Positions 1-6,366 of a stretch of DNA of 33,283 nt are shown here, in pieces. Every line of letters starts with the position of its first letter. Position 1 is the first letter of the stretch. The notes below the pieces were generated by a model. The model was not told where the DNA came from. It worked only from the letters and a program-made list of their open reading frames with translations, and did not search any database. Position numbers and translations under genes: made by a program. Origin of the DNA: DATLYB01 sp964502525 (GTDB lineage Bacteria > Bacteroidota > Bacteroidia > Chitinophagales > CAIOSU01); the NCBI GenBank assembly GCA_964502525.1, contig CAZCXH010000039.1, positions 1 to 33,283 on the forward strand, read 5' to 3'.

Positions 1-60
1 GTAAAAAATATTTTCAGGAAAAGCTTGGTTTTTATGACAGTACCTTGCGATAACAGAGGG

Positions 61-141
61 ACCTAAGTCTTGGGCTGATAAATGCTCACAGGTCTGCCGT
101 CCGTATGGCTGACGCAGAAGACCTGTGGCAACAAGAGGGCT
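61..141 (+). repeat. Dispersed palindromic repeat, copy A
   Basis: About 80 bp shared with copy B (884-962) and, on the opposite strand, copy C (4605-4690). It contains a 7-bp inverted repeat, caggtct at 89-95 pairing with agacctg at 119-125, with a 23-nt loop, followed by a conserved tail of the form gcnnnaacaaggg. A shorter related piece, cttgcgataacag, lies just upstream at 44-56 and recurs exactly at 2501-2513. No reading frame in 1-286 looks protein-like, so this left-edge stretch holds only repeats and the promoter of the next operon. Confidence 0.7.
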
Positions 142-253
142 CGCACACCTTACTTCGCACGCATGAAGTTGCAAACTTGCCGCTTTCCTCGGGGGATCAA
201 GCCATCGAGGAATGTTTGCTGGAACAAAGGAGGGCAAAGTGAAAGGGTGCTTT

Positions 254-261
254 TAATTTTG
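254..261 (+). promoter_or_regulatory. Candidate -7 promoter element before the RelE-type module
   Basis: TAATTTTG matches the Bacteroidota -7 consensus TAnnTTTG and lies 25 nt before the antitoxin start. No clear TTG is visible at the expected -33 position, so the call rests on the -7 element only. Confidence 0.35.
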
Positions 262-286
262 TAGCTTTAACTGAAAGTTGTTAATC

Positions 287-493
287 ATGAAGCTACTGCT
301 TGACATTAAGGATTCCAAAGCTGATTTTATCATTGAATTGCTTAGAAATTTTTCTTTCGTGAAAGCGAAACCGCTAACACCCGCGAAGGCTCAGTTGATG
401 GAGGAAATAAAGGAATCGGTGGAAGAAGTGAAATTAGCGAAGCAGGGAAAAGTGAAACTCAAAACGCTTGACCAATTGCTTAATGAGCTATAG
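287..493 (+). CDS. Antitoxin of a RelE-type toxin-antitoxin pair
   Basis: A 68-residue acidic/basic helical protein starting MKLLLDIKDSKADF. Small proteins of this form usually precede RelE/ParE toxins in Bacteroidota and are thought to bind the toxin and their own promoter. An upstream in-frame TTG at 278 is possible, but ATG at 287 gives the typical N-terminus. The N-terminal part predicts a short strand and helix; the C-terminal half (about residues 28-68) is a charged helix of the kind that wraps around a toxin. It overlaps the start of the downstream toxin gene by 11 bp, so the two are translationally coupled. The family is inferred mostly from context. Confidence 0.75.
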   Translation: MKLLLDIKDSKADFIIELLRNFSFVKAKPLTPAKAQLMEEIKESVEEVKLAKQGKVKLKTLDQLLNEL

Positions 494-815
494 AATTGAA
501 CTCACTGCCAAGTTCGAAAAGCAGTCGAAGCGCCTCTCTAAAAAATATCCTTCCCTAAAATCCGATTTGGCGAAACTCGGTGAGGAACTGAAAGAAAATC
601 CTGCTCTCGGGACACCGTTGGGACGCAACTGTTACAAAATACGAATGGCTATCACCTCAAAAGGAAAAGGCAAGTCAGGCGGTGCCCGCGTTATCACGCA
701 TATCTACGTTGCAAAAACCATTGTCTATTTGCTATCCGTGTATGATAAATCGGAACAAGAGGATATAGAAGATAAAGAACTCGAAAACCTGCTCTCTGAA
801 TTACCAAATAAATAA
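483..815 (+). CDS. RelE/ParE-superfamily toxin
   Basis: A 110-residue basic protein, the usual length for a RelE-fold mRNA-interferase or gyrase-poisoning toxin. The N-terminus (residues 1-35) has the typical helical hairpin rich in Lys with spaced Phe and Leu. The central part has the basic loop KGKGKSGGARVITHIYV, and the C-terminal strand VYLLSVYDKSEQ followed by an acidic helix is characteristic of the superfamily. The start is ATG at 483, inside the end of the antitoxin gene; a TTG at 468 is less likely. The fold is recognised with confidence. Whether it cuts ribosome-bound mRNA or acts otherwise cannot be read from the sequence. Confidence 0.85.
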   Translation: MSYRIELTAKFEKQSKRLSKKYPSLKSDLAKLGEELKENPALGTPLGRNCYKIRMAITSKGKGKSGGARVITHIYVAKTIVYLLSVYDKSEQEDIEDKELENLLSELPNK

Positions 816-883
816 TGCTGGATAAGCTTGCACTGGGGGTGCGGTGATGAAAAGGAAATAAGAGACAGCAACCGTACACCAAG

Positions 884-962
884 ACCTAAGCCTTGGGCTG
901 ATAAATGCTCATAGGTCTGCTGTACTCATGCGGGCGCAGAAGACCTGCGAGAACAAGGGCGC
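884..962 (+). repeat. Dispersed palindromic repeat, copy B
   Basis: A close relative of copy A in the same orientation, so the RelE-type module (287-815) sits between two direct copies. The stem is aggtct (913-918) with agacct (941-946). The rest of 816-1030 contains no recognisable gene. Confidence 0.7.
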
Positions 963-1030
963 TGACACAAACTGCATTTGCAAGGGAACATGAGGATTTT
1001 GCTATTACCCTGATCTATACTCTGATTGTT

Positions 1031-1639
1031 TCAATCTTGCGGTAAACCCGTACGTTGCAGCAGCGATGCAGGGTCGTCCCTGAAGGCCATCTTTCTTTCA
1101 TCGGTGTACCCAAACGTTGCCCTTGCGCATTTCCAAAGCAGGTAATCAATAATCAATTCCACTTCCTCCTCTCTATGAGCATACACTTTATAGAATCTGC
1201 CGCTTGACATACCGAATACAATCCACCGCCACCGAACAAGGTTGAACAGAACAGGGTGACCATCATCATACACCCAAACGATGTCTCCCGGATTTTTGGC
1301 AAGCGCCTGCATTACAGGATGCTTGTCTGCAGACGAGTCCGTCATCCAACTGAAGACGGTATATATCCATAATAAGAAAAACACAATGGTAATGGCTGCT
1401 ATATGATCGAAAAAGGAACTTGTGTCCGGATCGCTCGCTTTTCCTGAAACCCAAAGTGAACCGGCAAACAGCGGAACTGCCGCCAACAGGAAATATTTCA
1501 CAAACCTCAATTTCCTTTTGTAGCGCCTGTCAATGATGCTTTCTATCATCCTGAAACCTTCATCATCCGTACTGCTGTTCTTATCTGCTTTGAGGATTTC
1601 ACCGTGCTTGGGTTTTATGGAGAGTTCTGAAATCTTCAC
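1031..1639 (-). CDS. Unknown two-helix membrane protein
   Basis: A 202-residue protein I do not recognise. The N-terminal 45 residues are polar and end in a basic stretch (RRYKRKLR). Two hydrophobic segments follow at about residues 47-66 and 80-98, joined by a short polar loop containing DPDTS. The C-terminal 100 residues are soluble, with a strand-rich section (DIVWVYDDGHPVLFNLVRWRW) resembling a small PH-like or sensor domain. By the positive-inside rule both ends are probably cytoplasmic. It is transcribed away from the MntA/HepT module across a 99-bp gap. The coding region is intact and has neighbour-like composition, so I consider it real, but no function is assigned. Confidence 0.65.
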   Translation of the reverse strand: MKISELSIKPKHGEILKADKNSSTDDEGFRMIESIIDRRYKRKLRFVKYFLLAAVPLFAGSLWVSGKASDPDTSSFFDHIAAITIVFFLLWIYTVFSWMTDSSADKHPVMQALAKNPGDIVWVYDDGHPVLFNLVRWRWIVFGMSSGRFYKVYAHREEEVELIIDYLLWKCARATFGYTDERKMAFRDDPASLLQRTGLPQD

Positions 1640-1721
1640 GTTATTCCGAATTCAAGAGTGCTATTCATCAAGCGGTCTTTTTTGATTTTCGCACCAAACA
1701 TGCTTATTTGCAATTACATCT

Positions 1722-1729
1722 TAATTTTG
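1722..1729 (+). promoter_or_regulatory. Candidate -7 element before mntA-like gene
   Basis: TAATTTTG, an exact TAnnTTTG match, lies only 9 nt before the start codon at 1739. If used, the transcript would have an almost absent leader. Confidence 0.35.
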
Positions 1730-1738
1730 AACCTATAC

Positions 1739-2029
1739 ATGACCAAAGATTACATCATAAGCTTTCTGCGCGAGAACAAGCCCTATCTCCGCGACCACTT
1801 CGGAGTGAAATCCATTGCTCTCTTCGGTTCCCTGGCTAAAGGCAATCAAAAGGGCGGCAGCGACATTGACCTCCTGGTAGAACTTACGGAACCGCGATTT
1901 CAATACCTGATGGGGTGCATACTTTACCTCGAAGAAAAACTGGGCAGCAAAGTGGACGTCATCCGCAAAGGGCCGCACCTGCGAAAGCAATTCCTTGATT
2001 CCATCGAGAAGGATTTGATTTATGCCTGA
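1739..2029 (+). CDS. mntA: MntA-type minimal nucleotidyltransferase (antitoxin)
   Basis: A 96-residue polymerase-beta-like nucleotidyltransferase. The metal-binding signature GS-x10-DxD is intact (G30-S31, D42 and D44), and the third acidic residue is D73 in KVDVI. Proteins of this type pair with HepT; characterised MntA antitoxins add AMP to a tyrosine of HepT and so silence it. ATG at 1739 was chosen because the upstream extension is hydrophobic and unlike the family. The stop overlaps the HepT start by 8 bp, giving a tight two-gene operon. The intact active site suggests working enzyme chemistry. The exact number of AMP groups added here is not inferable. Confidence 0.9.
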   Translation: MTKDYIISFLRENKPYLRDHFGVKSIALFGSLAKGNQKGGSDIDLLVELTEPRFQYLMGCILYLEEKLGSKVDVIRKGPHLRKQFLDSIEKDLIYA

Positions 2030-2387
2030 ACCATTGATTGCAGAAAAGCTGCAATTGATCCTCGAATCAATAGAACTGATTGACTCGCGAATGAAATCAA
2101 TAAAAGCTGCTGAGGATTTTGTAAAAGATGATGCCGGCAAAACAATCATGGATTCCATCTGCATGCGTTTCCAGTTCATTGGTGAAAGCTTGAAGAAAAT
2201 TGAAAAACACGATAAGAACTTCCTCTCTACAAATGTTGAAATGGATTTATCGCCCGTCATGCGGTTTCGTGATTTGATTGCGCATCATTATGAAAAAACC
2301 GATTACGAAGTCATTTACGATACTTGCAAACATCATTTGCCGGAACTACGGAACAAAATTCAAAAAGCCGTGCGGGCAATAACTTGA
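2022..2387 (+). CDS. hepT: HepT-like ribonuclease toxin
   Basis: A 121-residue all-helical HEPN-superfamily protein. The catalytic motif R-x4-H-x-Y is visible as R83-DLIA-H88-H-Y90; the arginine and histidine are the RNase residues and the tyrosine is the AMPylation target in studied MntA/HepT pairs. Four predicted helices and the length match the family. It overlaps the upstream nucleotidyltransferase gene by 8 bp. A short run after the gene (2448-2467) forms a GNRA-capped hairpin that may end the transcript. Nothing suggests inactivation. Confidence 0.9.
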   Translation: MPEPLIAEKLQLILESIELIDSRMKSIKAAEDFVKDDAGKTIMDSICMRFQFIGESLKKIEKHDKNFLSTNVEMDLSPVMRFRDLIAHHYEKTDYEVIYDTCKHHLPELRNKIQKAVRAIT

Positions 2388-2447
2388 TTCCTTTGCACCG
2401 AGCCAACGCTTCCTGTAAATATTCTACACCTTGCTATGCCCATGAAA

Positions 2448-2467
2448 GGCGAGTCGAAAGACTCGCC
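2448..2467. terminator. GAAA-loop hairpin between convergent genes
   Basis: The 8-bp perfect stem ggcgagtc/gactcgcc closes a GAAA tetraloop in the gap between hepT and the convergent cytolysin-like gene. No T-run follows on the plus strand beyond a short cctta. A terminator or a piece of the dispersed repeat (copies A-C) are both possible; a near-identical hairpin, gcaagtc-tttc-gacttgc, lies at 4667-4684 beside copy C. Confidence 0.45.
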
Positions 2468-2469
2468 CT

Positions 2470-2520
2470 TATCCCGAATCACAAGAGTCCCCGAACGGAA
2501 CTTGCGATAACAGGGGTCTT
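2470..2520 (+). repeat. Degenerate member of the A-C repeat family
   Basis: Contains cttgcgataacag (2501-2513), identical to 44-56, preceded by an imperfect inverted repeat (caagagtcc with ggaacttg) with a shortened loop. It lies beside the hairpin 2448-2467 in the same arrangement seen next to copy C. Confidence 0.5.
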
Positions 2521-2542
2521 ATCAAACAAAGGTTAAACCATC

Positions 2543-4477
2543 TTACAACTGATAAACCCTCATTAGTTCTTCCTCGATGATTTCCCTTTTATCGGGGGGG
2601 AATGCATAACCCCATGCCCTGATCTCCAATAATTCGATTTTTTCGTTCGCACACGGAATTCCCTGTGCCCCAATAATGGCGCCTGAAAAATTTCCTAATG
2701 GACTGGTAGCGGATGCGTCTATAGCGATTTGGAATCCATTTTCAAAAATGCTCATTCCTTCCGATTGGCTGAATCTGAAAGTAAATAATCTAAAATCACC
2801 GAATGCGGAGGGTATGTTACCGACTAATCTTCCATTGCAATTAGTGCAGCCGTCCCCTCCCATTTGAAACACCACATTATCATTTCCGTCAAAGCCCAAT
2901 TTTAAATTAAGATTGGCATCTGATTCATTTATCCCATAAAAGAAATACCCCGAAGGATTGGCTCCAGCATTGCCGTTAGTCCTTGCAACCGCGAATACAG
3001 TAAAATCGGTATTTCGGAACCCAGTTCCATTAACATCTAATCCGCATCCTTGCTCAGAACATGCTCCTACGTACCAAGAGCCATTGGGCAGACCTCCTAT
3101 GTTAACACCGAGAAAACAAACGCCTTGATACCTGGCATCTGTTCGTTCATCGAGAAATGCGTTCCATGCATTGTACCACTCGGTAACCATGCTCCATTCA
3201 TTTTGGTAACCCAATTTTACGCTGCTATGGCCCCCCAAAAGGTCAAATCTGTAAATCGGATTAGGATATATTGTCGGGTCATCAATACTTCTGAAAGTGC
3301 AATCTTTGTCTTTAAATTGTGTAAATATTCCAACCTTAACTAAACTATTATTCTTTACGTTAGCCAGTTCATAGGAAATCGGCACCCCGGTTCTGATATC
3401 AGAAGCTCTACCTAATATTTGAATAATTTGCTCAGGATTTTTCTTGCCAATTGCTGTAAAAGTTGTATCGGTGTTTCCACCGTAAGCCAAAACATTTATT
3501 GTTAAATTACTCATGCTGTCAAAACTGTGGAACTCAGATTCAATCTCCGCACTATAAGCAGCGTTACCAAAGTCCGCGTCCAAAAATGCTTTCATCTCTT
3601 TGCTGTTCGTGGTTGATTCATAAAGCATATAAAAATATCTGCCATAAGTAACAGACGATACATATACTGCCGGATTACCGGGGCCTATTCCTGCTGCAGC
3701 AAGCTGTTGCTTTACTAAGGGTAAATTATTCTTATTAAAAAAACCTAACTCACCGCCCGGATCTGTGAAATTCATTGTATAATATTCCTGCGTAAGTGTC
3801 ACCAGGACCCGATGGAGCGATTCATCAGAAGAAAACTGAAACTGCCCATCTGCACTTAAAAAACTATTTTCAAACGAAATACCCAGCATCCAATATAATT
3901 CTTCATTTGAATGAACCTCCTCAATTTTTACCTGGAATTTAGCAGCAGTTGGCTGCCCTTGGTATTGAGCCAATAAGTCAGTCCATGCATCACGAACTGT
4001 ATGTAATGCGACAGAATCCACTCTTACACTATGTATTCCAAGTTGGTCAACGGAGAAATGACCTCCTGCTCTTTCCACAGCTAATAATTCAGGTGTATCG
4101 TCCCCAATTGAATTTCCCTTAAGCAGCGCACCCGGATATATAACCCTTTTATTTGGAGTTGCGAAGTTGGGTTGTTTCTCATTAAATTTAAGTGCATCAA
4201 CCACTTGCTCAGTACACTGCACAAGTTCACCAGCTCTTACAGTATCTTTATGTGTTGACGGGCCTATCAGCTTTTTTCCTGCTGTATCGCCTTCATAAGG
4301 ATCAACATAAACATTTCCATTGCATATAATCTGCCCGATTTCCCCACAACCTTCGCATGTAGCTGGAAATTCATTACAACTTGGTTCTGGCTCTGGATCA
4401 TCCTTACAGTGATCACATGAACTCATCATTAAAAAAAAACAAATAGTAAGCGGAAACAGTTTTACAAGCTTTTTCAT
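2543..4477 (-). CDS. Cholesterol-dependent-cytolysin-like lipoprotein with LamG-like C-terminus
   Basis: A 644-residue predicted surface lipoprotein. The signal peptide ends in a lipobox with acylated Cys21 (MMSSC). A Cys-rich stretch follows (residues 21-52). Residues about 112-395 match the thiol-activated cytolysin family: YPGALLKGNS (114-123) and FSVDQLG (141-147) of domain 1, VYVSSVTYGR (271-280) in the core, then YGG (332-334) and GVPISYELANVKNNSL (364-379) followed by a strand like the family's TDY strand. The family forms beta-barrel pores in membranes. Instead of domain 4 with its Trp-rich undecapeptide, the C-terminus (about 480-644) looks like a LamG/concanavalin-type sugar-binding sandwich ending IELLEIRAWG. 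Cholesterol targeting is therefore unlikely. No partner pore subunit is present nearby. Pore formation is inferred, not shown. Confidence 0.85.
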   Translation of the reverse strand: MKKLVKLFPLTICFFLMMSSCDHCKDDPEPEPSCNEFPATCEGCGEIGQIICNGNVYVDPYEGDTAGKKLIGPSTHKDTVRAGELVQCTEQVVDALKFNEKQPNFATPNKRVIYPGALLKGNSIGDDTPELLAVERAGGHFSVDQLGIHSVRVDSVALHTVRDAWTDLLAQYQGQPTAAKFQVKIEEVHSNEELYWMLGISFENSFLSADGQFQFSSDESLHRVLVTLTQEYYTMNFTDPGGELGFFNKNNLPLVKQQLAAAGIGPGNPAVYVSSVTYGRYFYMLYESTTNSKEMKAFLDADFGNAAYSAEIESEFHSFDSMSNLTINVLAYGGNTDTTFTAIGKKNPEQIIQILGRASDIRTGVPISYELANVKNNSLVKVGIFTQFKDKDCTFRSIDDPTIYPNPIYRFDLLGGHSSVKLGYQNEWSMVTEWYNAWNAFLDERTDARYQGVCFLGVNIGGLPNGSWYVGACSEQGCGLDVNGTGFRNTDFTVFAVARTNGNAGANPSGYFFYGINESDANLNLKLGFDGNDNVVFQMGGDGCTNCNGRLVGNIPSAFGDFRLFTFRFSQSEGMSIFENGFQIAIDASATSPLGNFSGAIIGAQGIPCANEKIELLEIRAWGYAFPPDKREIIEEELMRVYQL

Positions 4478-4546
4478 AACTAAACTTTTTTAAAAAATTC
4501 ACTTTCGCCTACTCTCTTCCAGCTTTTCGGCAATCGCTGTTTTATG

Positions 4547-4583
4547 TTGGTTAATTGGTTAATTAGTTTATTGGTTAATTGGT
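4547..4583. repeat. Short tandem ttggttaatt repeat
   Basis: Three to four imperfect copies of a ttggttaatt unit, low complexity and AT-rich, 70 bp upstream of the cytolysin-like gene. Confidence 0.7.
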
Positions 4584-4604
4584 GAAAAGATTCCCGATTA
4601 ACCC

Positions 4605-4690
4605 CCTTGTTCACGCAAGTCTTCTGCGCTGCTTTGAGCATAGCTGACTTGTGTGCTTCCATCGGCAGCAAGTCTTTCGACTTGCCGTGC
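4605..4690 (-). repeat. Dispersed palindromic repeat, copy C (inverted, divergent)
   Basis: On the minus strand it aligns with copies A and B. Its stem is caagtc (4616-4621) with gacttg (4646-4651), where A and B have a GG/CC pair. The change is compensated on both sides, so the hairpin is kept while the sequence drifts. Confidence 0.65.
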
Positions 4691-4792
4691 GGAAGCCTCG
4701 CCCCCGCCCCGCATCTCTGGCGCAAGCGTCCGCTTGTGCCGTTCTTCCTTCAGCGTCCTCTTCGCATTATCATCCATCCGAAAAAATCCTGT

Positions 4793-4800
4793 TATTTTTG
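4793..4800 (+). promoter_or_regulatory. Candidate -7 element before PemK-type module
   Basis: TATTTTTG matches TAnnTTTG exactly and ends 5 nt before the ATG at 4806, implying a leaderless or nearly leaderless transcript. Confidence 0.35.
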
Positions 4801-4805
4801 ACTGC

Positions 4806-5159
4806 ATGAAAACCGCTCTTACTTTAGAAAGCGATTCAAAAGAGAAAATAGAATTGCTCATCAGCCTTGCAAAGGAGATGGGCATGGTGGTGGAGCCGCA
4901 GCCGGGAATGGCTGCCGAGCCTTCCGAGCCATATTCGCGGAAGCAGCCATTGAAAGCCGCCTTTATTGCGGAAGCCTCATCAAAGCATAAATTGGATGCG
5001 CTGCTGAAAGTGGCTAAAGAATTGGGTATCCGGCTAAGCCCGCTCTCGGACGAGCGGCTTGAGGATATGCTGCTGGCGGAGAACTCGCTGCGCGAAGAAT
5101 GGCTCGCGCCCGAGAACGACCATTGGGATGAATTTCTGCGGTCCCATAAAATTGACTGA
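4806..5159 (+). CDS. Putative antitoxin for a PemK/MazF-type toxin
   Basis: A 117-residue protein placed directly before a PemK-like reading frame, only 3 nt apart. It appears to be built from two copies of one unit: residues 7-28 (LESDSKEKIELLISLAKEMG) resemble residues 55-74, each with the pattern E-x2-SK-x-K-x6-L-x2-AKE-x-G. The C-terminus (80-117) is acidic with several Trp (EEW, DHW), typical of an antitoxin tail that occupies the toxin's RNA site. ATG at 4806 was chosen because the upstream extension runs through repeat DNA. The role is inferred from gene order. Confidence 0.7.
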   Translation: MKTALTLESDSKEKIELLISLAKEMGMVVEPQPGMAAEPSEPYSRKQPLKAAFIAEASSKHKLDALLKVAKELGIRLSPLSDERLEDMLLAENSLREEWLAPENDHWDEFLRSHKID

Positions 5160-5162
5160 CCT

Positions 5163-5492
5163 TTGTTCACGCGGGGCGATATTGTTGCAGTTGATTTTCC
5201 ATTCACCGATGGCTCGGGCGGCAAATTCCGTCCGGCAATAGTGCTTTCCAATGAGTAAGTAACCGCCACCGGAGATGTGATCGTAGTATTGATTACGAGC
5301 CGGACTTCCCGGCCGGAATTATTGCTTGAAATTGATAATGCCCTTCTTTCGGCTCCTCTGCCGAAACAATCATTCGTCAGGTGCCACCGGCTGCATACGC
5401 TCCACACGTCACTTATCGGGCATAAGGTGAGCGTTGCCTCTCCTGAATTTGTCGCTATGGTATTCAACAAGGTCATTTCATTGATTTCTTAA
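5163..5492 (+). pseudogene. PemK/MazF-type mRNA interferase with in-frame stop
   Basis: Starting at TTG 5163 the frame reads MFTRGDIVAVDFPFTDGS, the classic start of a PemK/MazF endoribonuclease, continues through KFRPAIVLSNE, hits TAA at 5256-5258, and resumes in the same frame with VTATGDVIVVLITS and family-like sequence to 5492. The total is 109 codons, the usual family length. One nonsense codon therefore separates two otherwise well-kept halves, and the frame is not shifted. The first 31 residues alone cannot make the dimeric barrel. The antitoxin upstream is intact. A sequencing error or codon readthrough would be the alternatives to true inactivation. Confidence 0.8.
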
Positions 5493-5523
5493 ACCTGACA
5501 GGTTTTTGAAACCTGTCAGGTTT
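5491..5523. terminator. Perfect 15-bp hairpin after pemK remnant / luxR-type gene
   Basis: The stem aaacctgacaggttt (5491-5505) pairs perfectly with 5509-5523 across a 3-nt loop, in the 38-bp convergent gap. It probably ends transcripts from both sides. A variant with a compensated base pair lies at 5853-5885. Confidence 0.7.
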
Positions 5524-5530
5524 TGTGTTG

Positions 5531-5794
5531 TCAAATCAATTTCCCCCTCACCGCCTTTGCCACCGCATGGGCGGCATTGTTCGCTTTCAATTTTCTCAGC
5601 ACATTCCTTTTATGCGTCTCCACCGTGTCGAGGCTCACGAATAAATTTTTGGCTATTTCCTGCGCGGTGAACCCATCGGCAACGAGCGCGATGATCTCCC
5701 GTTCACGTTCGCTCAGATGATTGCCGTTGCTGACACGCATTTTTTGCGCTTTATTTTTTTTGAATGATTTCACGATAACATCCGGCATCATCAT
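5531..5794 (-). CDS. LuxR/GerE-type HTH-only DNA-binding protein
   Basis: An 87-residue protein that is almost entirely a GerE helix-turn-helix. LSEREREIIALVADGF (27-42) is helix 1, TAQEIAKNLFVSLDTVETHK (43-62) is the recognition unit, and NVLRKLKANNAAHAV follows. A response-regulator receiver domain normally precedes such a domain, but only about 26 polar residues are present here and none of the receiver aspartates. It may be a stand-alone regulator or a remnant of a NarL-type regulator. The ATG cluster at 5786-5794 leaves the exact start uncertain by two codons. A CGGAAAACCG dyad lies about 42 bp upstream. Confidence 0.8.
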   Translation of the reverse strand: MMMPDVIVKSFKKNKAQKMRVSNGNHLSEREREIIALVADGFTAQEIAKNLFVSLDTVETHKRNVLRKLKANNAAHAVAKAVRGKLI

Positions 5795-5835
5795 AGATGT
5801 CCAAATCTCTGAATCTGTTTTTTCTCATGCAATAG

Positions 5836-5852
5836 CGGAAAACCGTGATTTT
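5836..5852 (-). promoter_or_regulatory. CGG-AAAA-CCG dyad, candidate operator
   Basis: The 17-mer cggaaaaccgtgatttt at 5836-5852 lies upstream of the HTH gene at 5531-5794. The identical 17-mer is at 7789-7805, upstream of the delta-60 gene, and a variant (cggaaaacca) at 6111-6120 precedes the second HTH gene. CGG/CCG half sites around AAAA form a small dyad, as expected of an operator for a dimeric regulator. Confidence 0.4.
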
Positions 5853-5885
5853 AAACCTGACAGGTCTTGAAGACCTGTCAGGTTT
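5853..5885. repeat. Perfect 15-bp hairpin, second copy
   Basis: The stem aaacctgacaggtct (5853-5867) pairs perfectly with 5871-5885. It differs from the copy at 5491-5523 by a T:A to C:G change made on both arms. It covers the stop codon of the 5878-6093 gene and may terminate it. Confidence 0.7.
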
Positions 5886-6093
5886 TGTCTGCCAATTTTT
5901 TAATAATACTTCCGATCAGACCTTTCATTGCCGCCCGGCTTACCCCTATCGTTGCCGCTATGCCTGCGTCATCAAGCCCCCGTGCTTTCAGCGTCACCAG
6001 CTTATGTTCCATTGCTGACAGGCGTATCATATTACCGCTGTTTTTCATTTCCGGTGCGTTGTGGCAGTCGTGCCACTGCTTGCATCTGCTCAT
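5878..6093 (-). CDS. Second, divergent LuxR-like HTH-only protein
   Basis: A 71-residue frame whose residues 25-71 align with the GerE domain of the neighbouring gene: LSAMEHKLVTLKARGLDD against LSEREREIIALVADGFTA, then AGIAATIGVSRAAMKGLI for the recognition helix. It lacks any receiver domain. ATG at 6093 or the internal ATG at residue 16 (6048) could be the start; the first 15 residues are Cys/His-rich and may not be translated. Its stop lies within a hairpin. With the 5531-5794 gene it forms a same-strand pair of diverged paralogues. Whether it still binds DNA is uncertain. Confidence 0.55.
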   Translation of the reverse strand: MSRCKQWHDCHNAPEMKNSGNMIRLSAMEHKLVTLKARGLDDAGIAATIGVSRAAMKGLIGSIIKKLADKT

Positions 6094-6163
6094 TGCTGAT
6101 CATATCGTAACGGAAAACCATGAGCTGCAAATCAAGAGATTTCAAATCATGCCGGCAACAAAA

Positions 6164-6200
6164 TGTTGAGAAGCGCGGGAAATTTGTTGAGAAGCGCGGG
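6164..6200. repeat. 21-bp direct tandem repeat
   Basis: The unit tgttgagaagcgcggg occurs at 6164-6179 and again at 6185-6200, period 21, with a decayed third start (ttgttgaatgg) after 6203. Confidence 0.75.
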
Positions 6201-6366
6201 GGTTTTGTTGAATGGCAGCCTCACCCCCTGCGGTCGCCATAGGCTTGCCGCAGGCGATGCCGCTCTCTCTCCATTTGGAGAGGAGTCCCAGCACAACTAC
6301 TTTGAATATGAAAACAACATGAAAAGAAATACCTCTTTGCCGTAATAAGCGCAGAAACTTCGGACT

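Larger units (their letters stand above)
4478..4805. other. Gene-free gap with tandem and palindromic repeats
   Basis: Between divergent genes. From the left it holds a tandem ttggttaatt array (4547-4583), repeat copy C, a hairpin gcaagtc/gacttgc (4667-4684) and another, ggcgcaagcg/cgcttgtgcc (4719-4740, one mismatch). I see no protein-like frame. Confidence 0.6.

Noticed and set aside
82..264. Sixty-codon plus-strand frame at the left edge
   Set aside because: It runs through repeat copy A and is Cys/Arg-rich in the way repeat translations are.
884..962. Copies A and B as a composite transposon carrying the RelE-type module
   Set aside because: No transposase, no target duplication and only about 80-bp repeats; recombination between them is possible but a transposon is not supported.
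4598..5476. Long minus-strand open frame (292 codons) over the PemK-type module
   Set aside because: It is antisense to the antitoxin and to the toxin frame, is very Ser/Arg-rich and resembles no protein; the plus-strand frames carry the family motifs.
6163..6345. Plus-strand frame starting MLRSAGNLLRSAG
   Set aside because: It is the translation of the 21-bp tandem repeat and common palindromic words, with no protein character after it.
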